54,235 nucleotides of DNA from Chloroflexaceae bacterium. Its GTDB lineage: Bacteria > Chloroflexota > Chloroflexia > Chloroflexales > Chloroflexaceae. Shown here piece by piece: positions 24,908 to 34,863 of the stretch (position 1 is its first letter; each line of letters opens with the position of its first letter). The notes under the pieces were generated by a model. It had not been told where the DNA came from. It did no database searches and was given only the letters and a program-made list of their open reading frames with translations. The DNA lies in contig JAAUTZ010000002.1 of assembly GCA_012031225.1 (NCBI GenBank), forward strand, positions 26,080 through 80,314. The letters run 5' to 3'. The position numbers were made by a program, and so were the translations under genes.

Positions 24908-25362
24908 CGGCATACGCGGCACACGCCAAACAGTTCAAGAATGTGCCCCCGCACCTCGAAGCCCTCATCGGCGAGCAGGCTAGTCAGGCTTTGCAGAGCC
25001 TCACAGCCGGGCACAACGAGCGTCGTGCCACAATCGGTACAGATCGCGTGGTGGTAGTGGCCCGGCAGCATGCGAGCATAGGTATGTTCATGCCCGTCAC
25101 TCTGCACACGGGCGATCCAACCCGTGTTACGGAGCCAATCTACAGTCCGGTAGACAGTTGGACGGCTGCTGGCGTGGCGTTGGTCGGCAAGCTCTGCCAC
25201 CAACATTTCGGCGGTAAACGGAGCGGATGACTGGGCAATCCACGCGAGGATCGCCGTGCGGGGGGCGGTCAGGCGTTGCCCTTGTGCCACGAGCATCTGC
25301 TCGACGCGACTCCGCCAGACGTTGCCATCAATCTCAATTGGTGCGTTTGGTAGCTCACTCAT
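24904..25362 (-). CDS. Fur-family regulator, probably Zur
   Basis: The product is 152 residues. The winged helix lies at about 20-80 ([28 protein letters not shown]), then [10 protein letters not shown] and CRVCR, giving the two CxxC pairs of the structural zinc site and the His-rich sensory site. Zur rather than Fur or PerR is suggested by the convergent COG0523 GTPase gene and the palindrome before that operon; sequence alone does not decide. The start ATG at 25362 overlaps the stop of the upstream nuclease gene (ATGA), so translation is coupled. Confidence 0.8.
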   Translation of the reverse strand: MSELPNAPIEIDGNVWRSRVEQMLVAQGQRLTAPRTAILAWIAQSSAPFTAEMLVAELADQRHASSRPTVYRTVDWLRNTGWIARVQSDGHEHTYARMLPGHYHHAICTDCGTTLVVPGCEALQSLTSLLADEGFEVRGHILELFGVCRVCR

Positions 25363-26315
25363 TGTGGTCTCTGGATCTCGTTCAAAAGGTGCTGTGCCAA
25401 CCACTGCTGCACATCGGCGGAGGTCGTGAAATCGAGCAAGGCATCGGTGAGGCGGCGCAACTGTTCCACCGACAACGCACCAATCTGGGCTTGGATGGTG
25501 GCATCGAGGCTCCCGAAGCGGCGCGTGAGCAGACGCAGGGCGGCTTCGGCAAGCCCTTCCTCGCGCCCTTCCTCGCGCCCTTGCATCTGTCCAATGGTAA
25601 TACCTTCCTCGCGCCCGATGCTGCGCCCTTCCTCGCGCAGTTTACGCATCATCGGGGTTTCTGGAAGCCGGTTGCGTTCAATTAAACGTTCTGCCATAGC
25701 CGCAATCTCCTCATTGCTACAGAGTAAGAGTAGTTCCTCCAATAATCGGTACTGTAGCTCGCCGCTCGTCTCGGTTTTGATCCGCGTAATCGCTTGCGCG
25801 AGGGTTTGCTCTGGTTGGTGCAGGCGTGTTTGCCCAATCAGACTGAGCAGCGCCGTGCGCGGCGATTGCAGCAACACCTCTGCATCGAGCCGCCACAGGT
25901 GCAGCACGGTGTAGTTCCACGCTAGCCGCACGACTTGCTGCCCATCCCGATCCAGACCATAGACAGCATGTCTGCCTGTGTCATTGCGCCCCGCTCGGGC
26001 AAGATAGATTACCACGCTCTCGATACGAATACCGCGATATTCCTGCACAATCCGGCTGAGGTAGTCCAGCATCCGCAGGGGCATCGGCTTGCGACTGCCG
26101 GGAGCTTGAAACTCGATGTGCAGAAGTAGCTGCGTCCCATCTTTGAGCGTGACTAAGAGCAGGAGATCAGTGTCAATCGGATCAGGATCGGCGGTCAGTT
26201 CGCCACCTACCGCCGTGACCTGCACGATCTGTACGTCATCGCCGAGCAACCACGCGGCGAAGTCTTCTTTGTTGTCGAGTACCAACCGTTTCAGGGGATG
26301 GTCTGTTTCACCCAT
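25359..26315 (-). CDS. Rpn/PD-(D/E)XK nuclease-like protein with C-terminal DUF4351-type repeats
   Basis: The 318-residue protein has the Rpn-type nuclease core (DPIDTDLLLLVTLKDG ... LLHIEFQAPGSRK ... MLDYLSRIV) with the Asp ... Glu-x-Gln triad of recombination-promoting nucleases once called transposase_31. The C-terminal third has charged REEG repeats (IGREEG, GREEGREEG) and LTRRFG, typical of DUF4351. The REEG run is encoded by imperfect short DNA repeats (25550-25640). Such genes are often multicopy. Here it is coupled to the Fur-family gene. Activity and physiological role are unknown. Confidence 0.75.
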   Translation of the reverse strand: MGETDHPLKRLVLDNKEDFAAWLLGDDVQIVQVTAVGGELTADPDPIDTDLLLLVTLKDGTQLLLHIEFQAPGSRKPMPLRMLDYLSRIVQEYRGIRIESVVIYLARAGRNDTGRHAVYGLDRDGQQVVRLAWNYTVLHLWRLDAEVLLQSPRTALLSLIGQTRLHQPEQTLAQAITRIKTETSGELQYRLLEELLLLCSNEEIAAMAERLIERNRLPETPMMRKLREEGRSIGREEGITIGQMQGREEGREEGLAEAALRLLTRRFGSLDATIQAQIGALSVEQLRRLTDALLDFTTSADVQQWLAQHLLNEIQRPQ

Positions 26316-26351
26316 TGTTAACCTACCAGCACTACCGCACCTGCTCCTATT

Positions 26352-26360
26352 ATTGTAGCA
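26352..26360 (-). promoter_or_regulatory. Extended -10 promoter of the nuclease-Fur unit
   Basis: Minus strand TGC-TACAAT, 37 bp before ATG 26315. No good -35. Confidence 0.5.
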
Positions 26361-26369
26361 TGATGTGGC

Positions 26370-27860
26370 CTAGTGTGGGTGCCCGCCCGGCGGATGCGTG
26401 CCACACAGATTCAGCCACTCGCGCCCACTGCAACGCAGTAGCTCGTGCCCCGCATCCGGGCCCCAGCTCCCGTAAGCATAGCGGTGTACTGGCAGGCGGT
26501 CATCCTGTTCGTAGGCGGCAATGATTGGATCAACCAACGCCCACGCCATCTCAATCGCATCGCCGCGAATGAATAGGGCTGCATCACCAATTAGGGCATC
26601 CATCAGGAGGCGTTCATAGGCTTCCGGCAGCGTGCTGAATTCGCCCAGATCGGCATAGTGGAAGGTCATGTCTACGGAACGGGTTTCGGCAATCGTGCCG
26701 GGCAGTTTCGCATCGATGCGGAAGTGAATGCCCTCATCTGGTTGGATGCACAGGCTGAGGACATCCGGGTTGAGGCTGTGGCGCGTTTCCGGCGGGAAGA
26801 TTGCCCGTGGTGGCTCGCGGAACTGGATTGCAATCTCGCTCACTTTGGTCTGCATAGCTTTGCCAGAGCGCAGGTAGAATGGCACGCCCTGCCACCGCCA
26901 ATTGTCAATATAGAGACAGAGCGCGGCGTAGGTTGGCGTGCGCGAGTTGGGGCGCACGCGCTCAGTCTGGCAGTAGCCGGTATACTGCCCCAACACGACC
27001 TGTTCGGGCAGGGTTTCGGGGGTGAGGGGGCGCACGGCTGAGAGCACTTTGGCAATCTCGTTGCGAATGGGGGTAGCTTTGAAGGATGCGGGCGGTTCCA
27101 TTGCCACTTGGGCCAGCAGTTGCAGCAGGTGGTTCTGGAACATATCGCGCAGCACGCCAGAGCCATCGTAGTAGCCAGCGCGGTTGCCGACATCTACCGT
27201 CTCGGCTACGGTAATCTGCACATGGTCTATGTAGTTGCGGTTCCACACATTCTCAAAGACGGTATTGCCAAACCGAAAGTAGGCGATATTCTGAGCCGTC
27301 TCCTTACCGAGATAGTGGTCAATACGGTAGACTTGTTGCTCGGCAAAGGCAGCAAGCACCGTGCGGTTGAGGGCTTGGGCCGAGGCCAGATCATGCCCAA
27401 ACGGTTTCTCAATGACGATCCGGCGCGGGGCGGTGTCCTCAGTGGCCATCCCCTGCGCTGCCAGCAGTTCGACACACGGCGCGTAGAATTCGGGCGCGGT
27501 GGCAAGGTAGTACAGCCGGCTGATGTTCGCGCCGCCTTCCCGTTCGCGCAGGAACTCGTCAAGGCGGGTGTAGTCTTCAGCAAGATTGAGGTTGCCTTGT
27601 ACATACGACAGGCGTGGCGCGAAGTTCGCCCATGCGACATCGCTGTAACTGGCAGGGGTGAACTGTTTGACAGCCGCGTGCATCAGCGTGCGAAACTCGG
27701 CGTGGCTATAGGGCCGCCGCGCAAAGCCGATGATGCGCGTACTCGGATCGAGCCGCTCACGCACACAGAGATTGTATAGGGCGGGTATGAGCTTGCGTTG
27801 GGTCAAATCGCCGGATGCACCGAAGATCACGATGGATGTAGGCGGGGTACTGATTGGCAT
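26370..27860 (-). CDS. zwf: Glucose-6-phosphate dehydrogenase
   Basis: The 496-residue enzyme starts at 27860 (MPISTPPTSIVIFGASGDLT), nine bases after AAGGAG. The NADP-binding GASGDLTQRK and the active site RIDHYLGKETAQNI are intact, with VIEKPFGHDL and YGSWGPDAG near the C-terminus. It opens the oxidative pentose phosphate route and makes NADPH. It follows gnd by 25 bp on the same strand; the usual lactonase gene is not here. NADPH supply to PhaB is a reasonable inference for this PHA-forming organism. Confidence 0.97.
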   Translation of the reverse strand: MPISTPPTSIVIFGASGDLTQRKLIPALYNLCVRERLDPSTRIIGFARRPYSHAEFRTLMHAAVKQFTPASYSDVAWANFAPRLSYVQGNLNLAEDYTRLDEFLREREGGANISRLYYLATAPEFYAPCVELLAAQGMATEDTAPRRIVIEKPFGHDLASAQALNRTVLAAFAEQQVYRIDHYLGKETAQNIAYFRFGNTVFENVWNRNYIDHVQITVAETVDVGNRAGYYDGSGVLRDMFQNHLLQLLAQVAMEPPASFKATPIRNEIAKVLSAVRPLTPETLPEQVVLGQYTGYCQTERVRPNSRTPTYAALCLYIDNWRWQGVPFYLRSGKAMQTKVSEIAIQFREPPRAIFPPETRHSLNPDVLSLCIQPDEGIHFRIDAKLPGTIAETRSVDMTFHYADLGEFSTLPEAYERLLMDALIGDAALFIRGDAIEMAWALVDPIIAAYEQDDRLPVHRYAYGSWGPDAGHELLRCSGREWLNLCGTHPPGGHPH

Positions 27861-27885
27861 TGCGAGAACTCCTTGTCGGTAGAGC

Positions 27886-28803
27886 TTAAGCCGGATCGTC
27901 GGTTGGCTTGATCGCGTGCCCGCCAAACTGGTTCCGCATTGCGGCGAGGAGCTTGTCACCAAATGGTTGCTCCGAGCGCGAACGGAAGCGGTTTTGCAAT
28001 GCGAGCGTGATCACCGGCAACGCCACAGCCAGATCTACCGCTTCCTGCACTGTCCAACGCCCCTCGCCGGAATCGGGTACGTAGGCGGCGATGCCGTCCA
28101 GATGGGGGTTCTCGGTCAGGGCGCGGGCGGTCAGGTCGAGCAGCCACGAACGCACGACGCTGCCGTGCTGCCAGATGGTGGCGATCTGGGCCAGATCGAG
28201 CGCGAGTTCAGTTTTGTGCTGCATTAGCTCGAAGCCTTCGGCGTAGGCTTGCATCAACCCGTATTCGATCCCGTTGTGGACCATTTTGACGAAGTGTCCC
28301 GCACCGGCTGGGCCAACATGGCCCCAGCCGCGATCTGGGGCGGGGGCCAGCGTCGCAAAGATCAGGTTCAGGCGTTGCACTGCTTCTGGCGCACCCCCGA
28401 TCATCAGGCTGTAGCCTTCGTTTAAGCCCCAGATGCCGCCACTTGTGCCAACATCTATGAAGTGGATGCCCTGTGCCTTGAGCAGGTCAGCGCGGCGTTG
28501 GCTATCTTTGTAGTTGCTGTTGCCGCCATCGAGGATGATGTCATCTGCACTGAGTAGAGCCGCTAGCTCGTGAATGGTCTGTTCGGTGGGATCACCCGCC
28601 GGAACCATCACCCACACCGCACGCGGCGCGGCGAGTTGGCTAACGAGTTCGGCGAGGGTGGTACTCGCAATTGCTCCTCCGGCTGCTGCCGCCTGTACTG
28701 CTTCGGGGTTGCGATCATAGACAACCAGCGTATGCCCGCCCTGTATCAGGCGCGTGGTCATATTCGCGCCCATTTTACCTAGCCCGATCATTCCGAGTTG
28801 CAT
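27886..28803 (-). CDS. gnd: 6-phosphogluconate dehydrogenase (short, decarboxylating type)
   Basis: A 305-residue protein of the GndA/YqeC short branch rather than the 470-residue type. Rossmann GLGKMGANM, DGGNSNYKDS, substrate motif DVGTSGGIWGLNEGYSLMIGG split over 108-130, the lysine motif GAGHFVKMVHNGIEYG and the C-terminal GEGRWTVQEA are present. It is the first gene of gnd-zwf and shares a 145-bp divergent region with an aldehyde dehydrogenase. Confidence 0.95.
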   Translation of the reverse strand: MQLGMIGLGKMGANMTTRLIQGGHTLVVYDRNPEAVQAAAAGGAIASTTLAELVSQLAAPRAVWVMVPAGDPTEQTIHELAALLSADDIILDGGNSNYKDSQRRADLLKAQGIHFIDVGTSGGIWGLNEGYSLMIGGAPEAVQRLNLIFATLAPAPDRGWGHVGPAGAGHFVKMVHNGIEYGLMQAYAEGFELMQHKTELALDLAQIATIWQHGSVVRSWLLDLTARALTENPHLDGIAAYVPDSGEGRWTVQEAVDLAVALPVITLALQNRFRSRSEQPFGDKLLAAMRNQFGGHAIKPTDDPA

Positions 28804-28837
28804 ACTTGCTCCTTGTGCTAGTGATTACTCTAGCAGT

Positions 28838-28846
28838 ATTGTAGCA
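28838..28846 (-). promoter_or_regulatory. Extended -10 promoter of gnd-zwf
   Basis: Minus strand TGC-TACAAT, 34 bp before the gnd ATG, without a clear -35. Confidence 0.55.
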
Positions 28847-28908
28847 CTGCGCCACTGCCTGTGTTGGTGGTATTGTTTACATTGTTTCGAGGCGGGCAAC
28901 CCTCGCGT

Positions 28909-28917
28909 GCTATAATC
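28909..28917 (+). promoter_or_regulatory. Extended -10 promoter of the aldehyde dehydrogenase
   Basis: TGC-TATAAT (consensus extended -10), 30 bp before ATG 28948. Confidence 0.7.
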
Positions 28918-28947
28918 AGCAATAAAGGATTAACAGGAGGAACTGCA

Positions 28948-30432
28948 ATGAGTACAGTTGTGATGCATAATTTGATCGGGGGTGAATGGCTCCCCGCGCA
29001 GACTGGGGTAACCTTTGAGAATCGCAATCCTGCCGATCAGGACGATCTGGTGGGGGTGTTTCCGGCGAGTGGCGCGGCGGATATTGATCGCGCTGTGGCG
29101 GCAGCTGCACAGGCCTATCAGGATTGGCGGCTCGTGCCCGCTCCCCGCCGCGCCGAGATTTTGTTCCGCGCTGCACACCTGCTCACTGAACGCAAGGAGC
29201 AGTATGCCCACGCGATGACCCGCGAGATGGGCAAGGTGCTGGAAGAAACTCGGGGCGATGTGCAAGAGGCGATTGATATGGCCTACTATATGGCGGGTGA
29301 AGGGCGGCGGCTGTTCGGGCAGACAACGCCGAGCGAGATGCCCAACAAGTTTCAGATGAGTGTGCGTGCGCCAATTGGCGTGGTTGGCTTGATTACCCCG
29401 TGGAACTTCCCGATGGCCATTCCTTCGTGGAAGATCCTGCCCGCTCTTGTGGCCGGCAATACCGTCGTGATTAAGCCCGCCGAAGATACGCCACTCAGCA
29501 CGGTGCATTTCGTGCAGACGCTGATAGATGCAGGCTTGCCGCCGGGGGTGGTCAATATTGTGATGGGCGATGGGCCGAGTGCCGGTGAGCCGTTGGTGCT
29601 GCACCCGCAAGTGCCCGTACTCTCGTTTACGGGTAGTGTTGCGACGGGTACGCATGTGGCCACGCTTGGCGCACAGCACCGCAAGCGGGTGGCCTTGGAG
29701 CTGGGCGGCAAGAACCCGATTATTGTGATGCATGATGCCGATCTTGATTTGGTGCTAAACGGGGTCCTGTGGGGTGCATTCGGCACGACTGGGCAACGCT
29801 GCACAGCTACTAGCCGCCTGATTGTCCAGCGAGACGTGCTTGATGAATTGACCACGCGCTTGCTGGCACAGGTGCAAGCATTGGTGGTGGGCAATGGGCT
29901 ACAGCCCGGCGTGCAGGTGGGCCCGGTGATTAACCAGCAGCAGTTGGAGACAATCAGCCGCTATGTGGCGATTGGGCAAGCGGAAGGAGCCGAGCTGTTG
30001 ATCGGGGGGCAGCAGCTGCGCGAGCCGCCCTACGACAGAGGCTCCTTCTTCGCCCCGACGATCTTTGGTGGGGTGCGCCGCACGATGCAGATCGCCCAAG
30101 AGGAGATTTTCGGGCCGGTCCTGTGCATTATTGCGGTAGATGATTTCGATGAGGCGATAGCAGTTGCCAACGATGTGCCATACGGCTTGTCGGCATCAAT
30201 CTATACCCGCGACGTGAATCGTGCATTTCGGGCGATGCGGGATCTCGATACAGGCATTGTGTACATCAACGCTCCGACGATTGGGGCGGAGGTTCATTTG
30301 CCCTTTGGGGGCACGGGTGCGACAGGCAATGGCCACCGCGAGAGTGGCACGGCAACCTTTGAGGTATTTACCGAGTGGAAGAGCATTTACATTGACTATA
30401 GTGGGACGCTGCAACGGGCCCAGATTGATTAG
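28948..30432 (+). CDS. NAD(P)-dependent aldehyde dehydrogenase
   Basis: ALDH-superfamily enzyme of 494 residues. [26 protein letters not shown], the catalytic Glu in LELGGKNP and catalytic Cys in GQRCTATSR are present. The last motif and the N-terminal [20 protein letters not shown] resemble alpha-ketoglutaric semialdehyde/succinate semialdehyde-type dehydrogenases, but the substrate is not certain. The start at 28948 follows CAGGAGG. The stop codon TAG (30430-30432) touches a heptamer repeat array. It is divergent from gnd-zwf. Confidence 0.88.
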   Translation: MSTVVMHNLIGGEWLPAQTGVTFENRNPADQDDLVGVFPASGAADIDRAVAAAAQAYQDWRLVPAPRRAEILFRAAHLLTERKEQYAHAMTREMGKVLEETRGDVQEAIDMAYYMAGEGRRLFGQTTPSEMPNKFQMSVRAPIGVVGLITPWNFPMAIPSWKILPALVAGNTVVIKPAEDTPLSTVHFVQTLIDAGLPPGVVNIVMGDGPSAGEPLVLHPQVPVLSFTGSVATGTHVATLGAQHRKRVALELGGKNPIIVMHDADLDLVLNGVLWGAFGTTGQRCTATSRLIVQRDVLDELTTRLLAQVQALVVGNGLQPGVQVGPVINQQQLETISRYVAIGQAEGAELLIGGQQLREPPYDRGSFFAPTIFGGVRRTMQIAQEEIFGPVLCIIAVDDFDEAIAVANDVPYGLSASIYTRDVNRAFRAMRDLDTGIVYINAPTIGAEVHLPFGGTGATGNGHRESGTATFEVFTEWKSIYIDYSGTLQRAQID

Positions 30433-30468
30433 GTGACAGGGGCTAGGTGACAGGTGGCGGGTGGGTGG
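30431..30468. repeat. Heptanucleotide repeat array A
   Basis: About five units of 7 bp: AGGTGAC, AGGGGCT, AGGTGAC, AGGTGGC, GGGTGGG. Starts at the stop codon of the aldehyde dehydrogenase gene. Same family as the arrays at 37.4, 38.3 and 39.8 kb. Confidence 0.7.
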
Positions 30469-30494
30469 GAGCTTGCCCTCGCCGGCAATGCGAA

Positions 30495-30519
30495 GCGGGG
30501 CGGTAATGTGCCGCCCCGC
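30495..30519. terminator. Hairpin between ALDH and ftsH
   Basis: GCGGGGCGG-N7-CCGCCCCGC (9-bp GC stem) between convergent genes. No long T-run on either side; probably the shared end of both transcripts. Confidence 0.55.
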
Positions 30520-30536
30520 CCGTAAGATCTAAGCCC

Positions 30537-32495
30537 CTAGCCCGGCAGCAAGCCCGGCGTGGGCGGAATGCTCGGTGGCGGCGGAGCCTGTGGGCCGCCA
30601 TTCAGCCGCTTCTCAAAGGTGTGCATGCGGCTATCAATATCAATGCTGAGTGGCTCAACGTTACTGAGCAGATCCCGCAGCTGTGCGCCTTCGAGGGTCT
30701 CGATTTCAAGCAGTGCATTGGCCATATCATCGAGGATGGAGCGGTTGCGGATCAGAATCTCGCGTGCTCGCTCGAAGGCTTCGGACGCAAGGCGTTGCAC
30801 CTCTTCGTCAATCTGGCGAGCGATCTCATCACTATAGTTGCGCTGTTCGCTGATCTCACGCCCCAAGAAGATCAACTCCTCTTTCTCACCGAACACAACC
30901 GGCCCAAACTTTTCACTCATCGCAAAGCGGGTAACCATTGCGCGAGCAGTGCGGGTGACGTGAACCAGATCGCTGGATGCACCGGTGGTGATTTCGTCGG
31001 AGCCGAAGATGATCTCCTCAGCCAAACGCCCACCGAGCGCAATCGCCATGTCCGCTTTGAACTGGGCAAGGCTCTGCAACTCAAACATATCCTCATCCGG
31101 CAGATACAGGGCATAGCCGCCGGCCCGCCCACGCGGGATGATCGTCACCTTTTGCACCACCTTACGGGCCTGTGGCAAGGCTGCCCCAACGATGGCATGG
31201 CCCCCTTCGTGATAGGCCACAATCAGCTTCTTGCGATCCGTCATCACGCGGCTGCGCCGTTCAGGCCCACCGAAGGCAACTCGCTCGACGGCATCTTGCA
31301 GTTCGCTGGTGCTGATCTGCTTCTTTGAACGCCGGGCAGCGAGGATGGCGGCTTCGTTGACAACATTGGCAAGGTCTGCCCCAGAGAAGCCGGGGGTTTG
31401 CTTGGCAATCACTTCCAAGTCAATATCTTCAGTCATCGGCTTGCCCTTGCTGTGTACGCGCAGAATGTCAATCCGGCCACGTACATCGGGGGCATCCAGC
31501 ACAACTTGGCGATCAAACCGACCGGGGCGGATCAACGCGGGATCAAGTACGTCGGGGCGGTTGGTCGCAGCAATGATGATGACATTGGTGTTCGTATCGA
31601 AGCCGTCCATCTCGACCAGAATCTGGTTGAGGGTCTGTTCACGCTCATCGTGGGAACCACCGAGACCTGCGCCACGTTGCCGCCCAACGGCATCAATTTC
31701 ATCAATAAAGACGATACAGGGGGCGTTGCGCTTGGCTTGATCGAACAAGTCACGCACGCGGCTGGCCCCGACTCCAACGAACATCTCGACGAATTCAGAG
31801 CCGCTGATCGAGAAGAAGGGCACGCCTGCTTCGCCCGCCACAGCGCGGGAGAGCAGCGTCTTGCCGGTGCCGGGAGGTCCGACCATCAGCACGCCGCGCG
31901 GGATGCGTGCGCCAAGGGCGGCGAACTTGTCAGGGAACTTGAGGAACTCGACCACTTCGGTCAAATCCTGCTTGGCTTCTTCCTGCCCGGCGACATCGGC
32001 AAACGTCACCGTCGGCTTGTCGCCCGCAAACATCCGGGCCCGGCTCTTGCCGAACGAGAGGGCTTGGTTGTTGCTGCCTTGGGCTTGGCGCATAAAGAAG
32101 AAGAAGAAGCCAATCAGCAGCAACGTCGGGAGCAGGATCGTGAAGGCACTCAGCAAGCCGCCCCACGCGGGGCGCGGGCTGACATTGACTTCCGGCCCAT
32201 CTTCGGTGGGCAACGGTACGCCAAAGCGGGCAAAGAGGCTCATCACACTATCGTTGCTCTCGATGCGCGAGTTATAGCTTGTGCCATCACGATATTCAAC
32301 ATCAATTCGTTCGTCGCCTGCTTGGGCGCGGATTTCAGCGATACGCCCAGCTTTGGCATCGGCAACGACCTGCGCGATGCCGCGCTCGTCAGTTGCACTT
32401 GCAGGGCCACCGAAATACTGAAAAAACAGAGCCAACGCAGCGACCAGAATGATCAAGTATACAAAGCTGTTTTTCAGCCAGCGATTATCACCCAT
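30537..32495 (-). CDS. ftsH: ATP-dependent zinc metalloprotease FtsH
   Basis: Membrane-bound AAA+ protease, 652 residues. TM1 at about 10-28, periplasmic/extracytoplasmic loop, TM2 at about 118-138, Walker A GPPGTGKT (206-213), Walker [17 protein letters not shown], second region of homology [17 protein letters not shown], zinc site HEGGH and the distal Asp in the M41 domain. A proline-rich tail ends the protein. The start at 32495 ([10 protein letters not shown]) gives normal length; an open frame continues to 32660 but is non-homologous. It is the last gene of tilS-hpt-ftsH, the same order as in Bacillus, but a 228-bp gap with its own promoter precedes it. Confidence 0.97.
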   Translation of the reverse strand: MGDNRWLKNSFVYLIILVAALALFFQYFGGPASATDERGIAQVVADAKAGRIAEIRAQAGDERIDVEYRDGTSYNSRIESNDSVMSLFARFGVPLPTEDGPEVNVSPRPAWGGLLSAFTILLPTLLLIGFFFFFMRQAQGSNNQALSFGKSRARMFAGDKPTVTFADVAGQEEAKQDLTEVVEFLKFPDKFAALGARIPRGVLMVGPPGTGKTLLSRAVAGEAGVPFFSISGSEFVEMFVGVGASRVRDLFDQAKRNAPCIVFIDEIDAVGRQRGAGLGGSHDEREQTLNQILVEMDGFDTNTNVIIIAATNRPDVLDPALIRPGRFDRQVVLDAPDVRGRIDILRVHSKGKPMTEDIDLEVIAKQTPGFSGADLANVVNEAAILAARRSKKQISTSELQDAVERVAFGGPERRSRVMTDRKKLIVAYHEGGHAIVGAALPQARKVVQKVTIIPRGRAGGYALYLPDEDMFELQSLAQFKADMAIALGGRLAEEIIFGSDEITTGASSDLVHVTRTARAMVTRFAMSEKFGPVVFGEKEELIFLGREISEQRNYSDEIARQIDEEVQRLASEAFERAREILIRNRSILDDMANALLEIETLEGAQLRDLLSNVEPLSIDIDSRMHTFEKRLNGGPQAPPPPSIPPTPGLLPG

Positions 32496-32551
32496 GCCTG
32501 TGTGTCTTTCCTTTCGGGAGCATTGATTTGCTCGGTATACGGGAATTGTGC

Positions 32552-32571
32552 GCTGACCAGCGTCGGTCAGC
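32552..32571 (-). promoter_or_regulatory. Leader hairpin of ftsH
   Basis: GCTGACC-N6-GGTCAGC, perfect 7-bp arms, in the approximately 130-nt ftsH leader, 56 bp before the ATG. Possible operator or RNA structure. Confidence 0.4.
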
Positions 32572-32631
32572 TCGATTTGTTTAAAATAGGGTGCAACGTA
32601 TGAGCTTTGGCAAGCACATGCATCCATAGCT

Positions 32632-32660
32632 ATTATAGCAGATGCACAGGGCTGATTCAA
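32632..32660 (-). promoter_or_regulatory. Promoter of ftsH
   Basis: Minus strand -35 TTGAAT (32655-32660), 17-bp spacer, extended -10 TGC-TATAAT (TATAAT 32632-32637). Confidence 0.75.
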
Positions 32661-32723
32661 GGTGACTAGATTACATGCACGTCAGTATTTCGGGTGATAA
32701 AGTGAATCTGCGCGACCCGGCTG

Positions 32724-33290
32724 CTAGTGTGCGGGGCGGGTGTAAACTTCTGGTTTGAGGACACCGATATAGGGCAGGTTGCGGTAGCGTTCGGCGTAAT
32801 CTAGCCCGTAGCCGACGACAAACTCATTTGGGATGTCGAAGCCGATGTAGTCTACGGGCACGTCCGCTTGGCGGCGTTCAGGTTTGTTAAGCAGGGTGCA
32901 GATGCGGAGGCTGGCGGGGTTGCGCCGTTCGAGCTGGCTTCGCAGGTAGGCGAGGGTCAGGCCGCTATCAATAATATCTTCGATGATGAGGATGTGGCGC
33001 CCGGCAATGTCGGTGTCGAGGTCTTTCAGCAGGCGCACCACGCCACTCGATTCGGTGCTTTGCCCATAACTAGAGATGGCGATGAAGTCTATCGCAATAT
33101 GGATGTTGACGTGTACCGCTAGCTCAACCAGAAACATGGTGCAGCCTTTCAGCACCCCGACAAACAGGGGATCGCTGTGGGCTTGGTAATCGTGGCTGAT
33201 CTGGGCACCGAGTTCGGCAACCCGTTGCTGAATCTGGGCGGCGGTAATCAAGATCCGTTCAATATCCGCGTGGGGATCGGCTGTAGACAT
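32724..33290 (-). CDS. hpt: Hypoxanthine phosphoribosyltransferase
   Basis: Purine salvage enzyme converting hypoxanthine/guanine plus PRPP to IMP/GMP, 188 residues. The PRPP loop is ILIIEDIIDSGLTLAYL and the purine-binding segment VDYIGFDIPNEFVVGYGLDY. The start at 33290 (MSTADPHADIERILIT) follows AAGGAGG. It is 22 bp downstream of tilS. The tilS-hpt-ftsH order is conserved in many bacteria, which supports all three calls. Confidence 0.95.
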   Translation of the reverse strand: MSTADPHADIERILITAAQIQQRVAELGAQISHDYQAHSDPLFVGVLKGCTMFLVELAVHVNIHIAIDFIAISSYGQSTESSGVVRLLKDLDTDIAGRHILIIEDIIDSGLTLAYLRSQLERRNPASLRICTLLNKPERRQADVPVDYIGFDIPNEFVVGYGLDYAERYRNLPYIGVLKPEVYTRPAH

Positions 33291-33312
33291 AACGTGGCTC
33301 CTCCTTATGGGT

Positions 33313-34842
33313 TCATTCTGCTTCACTCTGCATTGTAGCACCACTTGGGGCGGTGGCCGTCAAACGCACGCGGAGTACCTGTGGGCTGTGCGGCTGGGCA
33401 AGGACGTGCGGGTCGGCCCGCACGCCGACGACCCAGATCAGCCGCTCGCCGAGCCAGAGCAGGGGCAGGTGCAGGCGCAGGGTGCGCGGCACTTTGGCAT
33501 CTACCAGCAGGTCTTGCACGCGGCGCGAACCGGTTCCGATAGACAGGCGATCCCCGGCCTGCCGCCAGCGTAGCCACAGGGCGGCGGTGATCTGTTCGGC
33601 GGCGAGGTGGAGTTCCCACGCGCTGGGTGGGGGCAGATTGGCTGAAGGGGTGAGCAGTTCGGTGGTAAGCTGCCAGTAGGGGGCAATCTGAAGCTGGCTG
33701 GGGACTGGCACAGGCAGCGGGGCGTGGGCTAGCTGGGGCAGTGGGGTGGGGGCGTGCCAGATCGCGGTGGGCTGACGGGGATCGCTGATGACGATGCGTC
33801 CGTGTTCAACGCGCAGCATAAGGCTCGCGCCGAGTGCATGCTGATAGCCGGTGGGGTGGGTCGTGGCGGCACAGCCGGCCTTGATCTGAGCCGCGCTGAG
33901 CTGGGTCTGGGTGAGCTGGGCGGCAGCCCGCCGCAGGGCGTAGCGTTGCAGGGTTGGATCGAGGGCGTGCCAGTGGGCGGCATCGAAGTGGATTGCGGCG
34001 GGATAGACGGTAGCAAGGGCGGGCCAATGCTGATCGAGTTGGCGTTGGATGTAGGCATAGTCGTCACTCAGCAGTTCGGCGGTGCGCCCCAAAGCCGCAC
34101 TGATTTGGGGGTTGTAGCTGGCAAGGATTGGGAGGAGGTGGTGGCGGATACGGTTGCGGGTGGCTTGCTGGTCGTGGTTACTCGGATCGTGGCGCGGCCC
34201 AAGCTGGTGCTGGGTGCAGTAGGCTTCGAGTTCAACCCGACGGGTATCGAGCAGGGGGCGCAGCAGCACTGCGCCAGCGGGGCCCGTTGCACTGGTGGAG
34301 TAGGGGGCGGCCCATGCGCTCCATACAGACCACGGCGTTGCGAGCTGCATGCCGCGCAAGCCGGCGCTGCCGGAGCCGTGGAGCAGGTGCAGCAGCACCG
34401 TTTCGGCTTGGTCATCGGCGTGGTGGGCGAGCAGTACGGCATCGGCATGCAACTGCGCGGCGAGGGTGGCCAAGAAGCGGTAGCGGGCGGCCCGGGCGGC
34501 AGCCGCTTTGTTGATCCCGGAGCCGAGCTGGGCGGGCAGATTGCCGCTCGCAACGGTGACAGGTAGCTGCCATGCGGTGGCGGTATCGGCAACAAACGCG
34601 GCTTCGGCAGCGGATTGAGATCCACGCAGTTGGTGGTCGAAGTGGGCAACATGCAGCGTGAAGGGTTGCTGGCTGCGGAGCTGCCAGAGCATGTGGAGGA
34701 GCGCCAGTGAATCGGTGCCGCCCGAAACAGCAACAATCAGGTGGGCTGTGCTGTGCCAGAGTTGATGGGCAGACAGATAGGCTTGGACGCGAGTATGCAG
34801 CAGGTCAGTGCGGATCGGTGGGTTATCTCGTGGGCGGGTCAT
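33313..34842 (-). CDS. tilS: tRNA(Ile)-lysidine synthetase TilS
   Basis: TilS converts C34 of the CAU anticodon of tRNA-Ile2 to lysidine using ATP and lysine. The PP-loop is AVSGGTDSLALLHML, followed by HFDHQLRG and LAHHADDQAETVLLHLLHGSG; a C-terminal TilS substrate-binding domain follows (ends in YSG-like ...). 509 residues is the longer, two-domain form. The start at 34842 has only a weak ribosome site. It lies 21 nt after the 3' end of a CAU-anticodon tRNA on the same strand and is probably cotranscribed with it, then hpt. Confidence 0.94.
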   Translation of the reverse strand: MTRPRDNPPIRTDLLHTRVQAYLSAHQLWHSTAHLIVAVSGGTDSLALLHMLWQLRSQQPFTLHVAHFDHQLRGSQSAAEAAFVADTATAWQLPVTVASGNLPAQLGSGINKAAAARAARYRFLATLAAQLHADAVLLAHHADDQAETVLLHLLHGSGSAGLRGMQLATPWSVWSAWAAPYSTSATGPAGAVLLRPLLDTRRVELEAYCTQHQLGPRHDPSNHDQQATRNRIRHHLLPILASYNPQISAALGRTAELLSDDYAYIQRQLDQHWPALATVYPAAIHFDAAHWHALDPTLQRYALRRAAAQLTQTQLSAAQIKAGCAATTHPTGYQHALGASLMLRVEHGRIVISDPRQPTAIWHAPTPLPQLAHAPLPVPVPSQLQIAPYWQLTTELLTPSANLPPPSAWELHLAAEQITAALWLRWRQAGDRLSIGTGSRRVQDLLVDAKVPRTLRLHLPLLWLGERLIWVVGVRADPHVLAQPHSPQVLRVRLTATAPSGATMQSEAE

Positions 34843-34863
34843 CGTGTGGCTGCTACCAATGCA

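Noticed and set aside
25550-25640. Imperfect GCGCCCTTCCTC repeats taken as a mobile-element end
   Set aside because: They encode the REEG repeat of the Rpn-type protein in frame; no terminal inverted repeats or target duplication seen.
31398-32603. 401-codon open frame opposite ftsH
   Set aside because: Antisense shadow; covers strictly conserved FtsH motifs, so coding must be on the minus strand.
33754-34566. 270-codon Gly-rich frame opposite tilS
   Set aside because: Low-complexity antisense of an Ala/Gln/Leu-rich gene.
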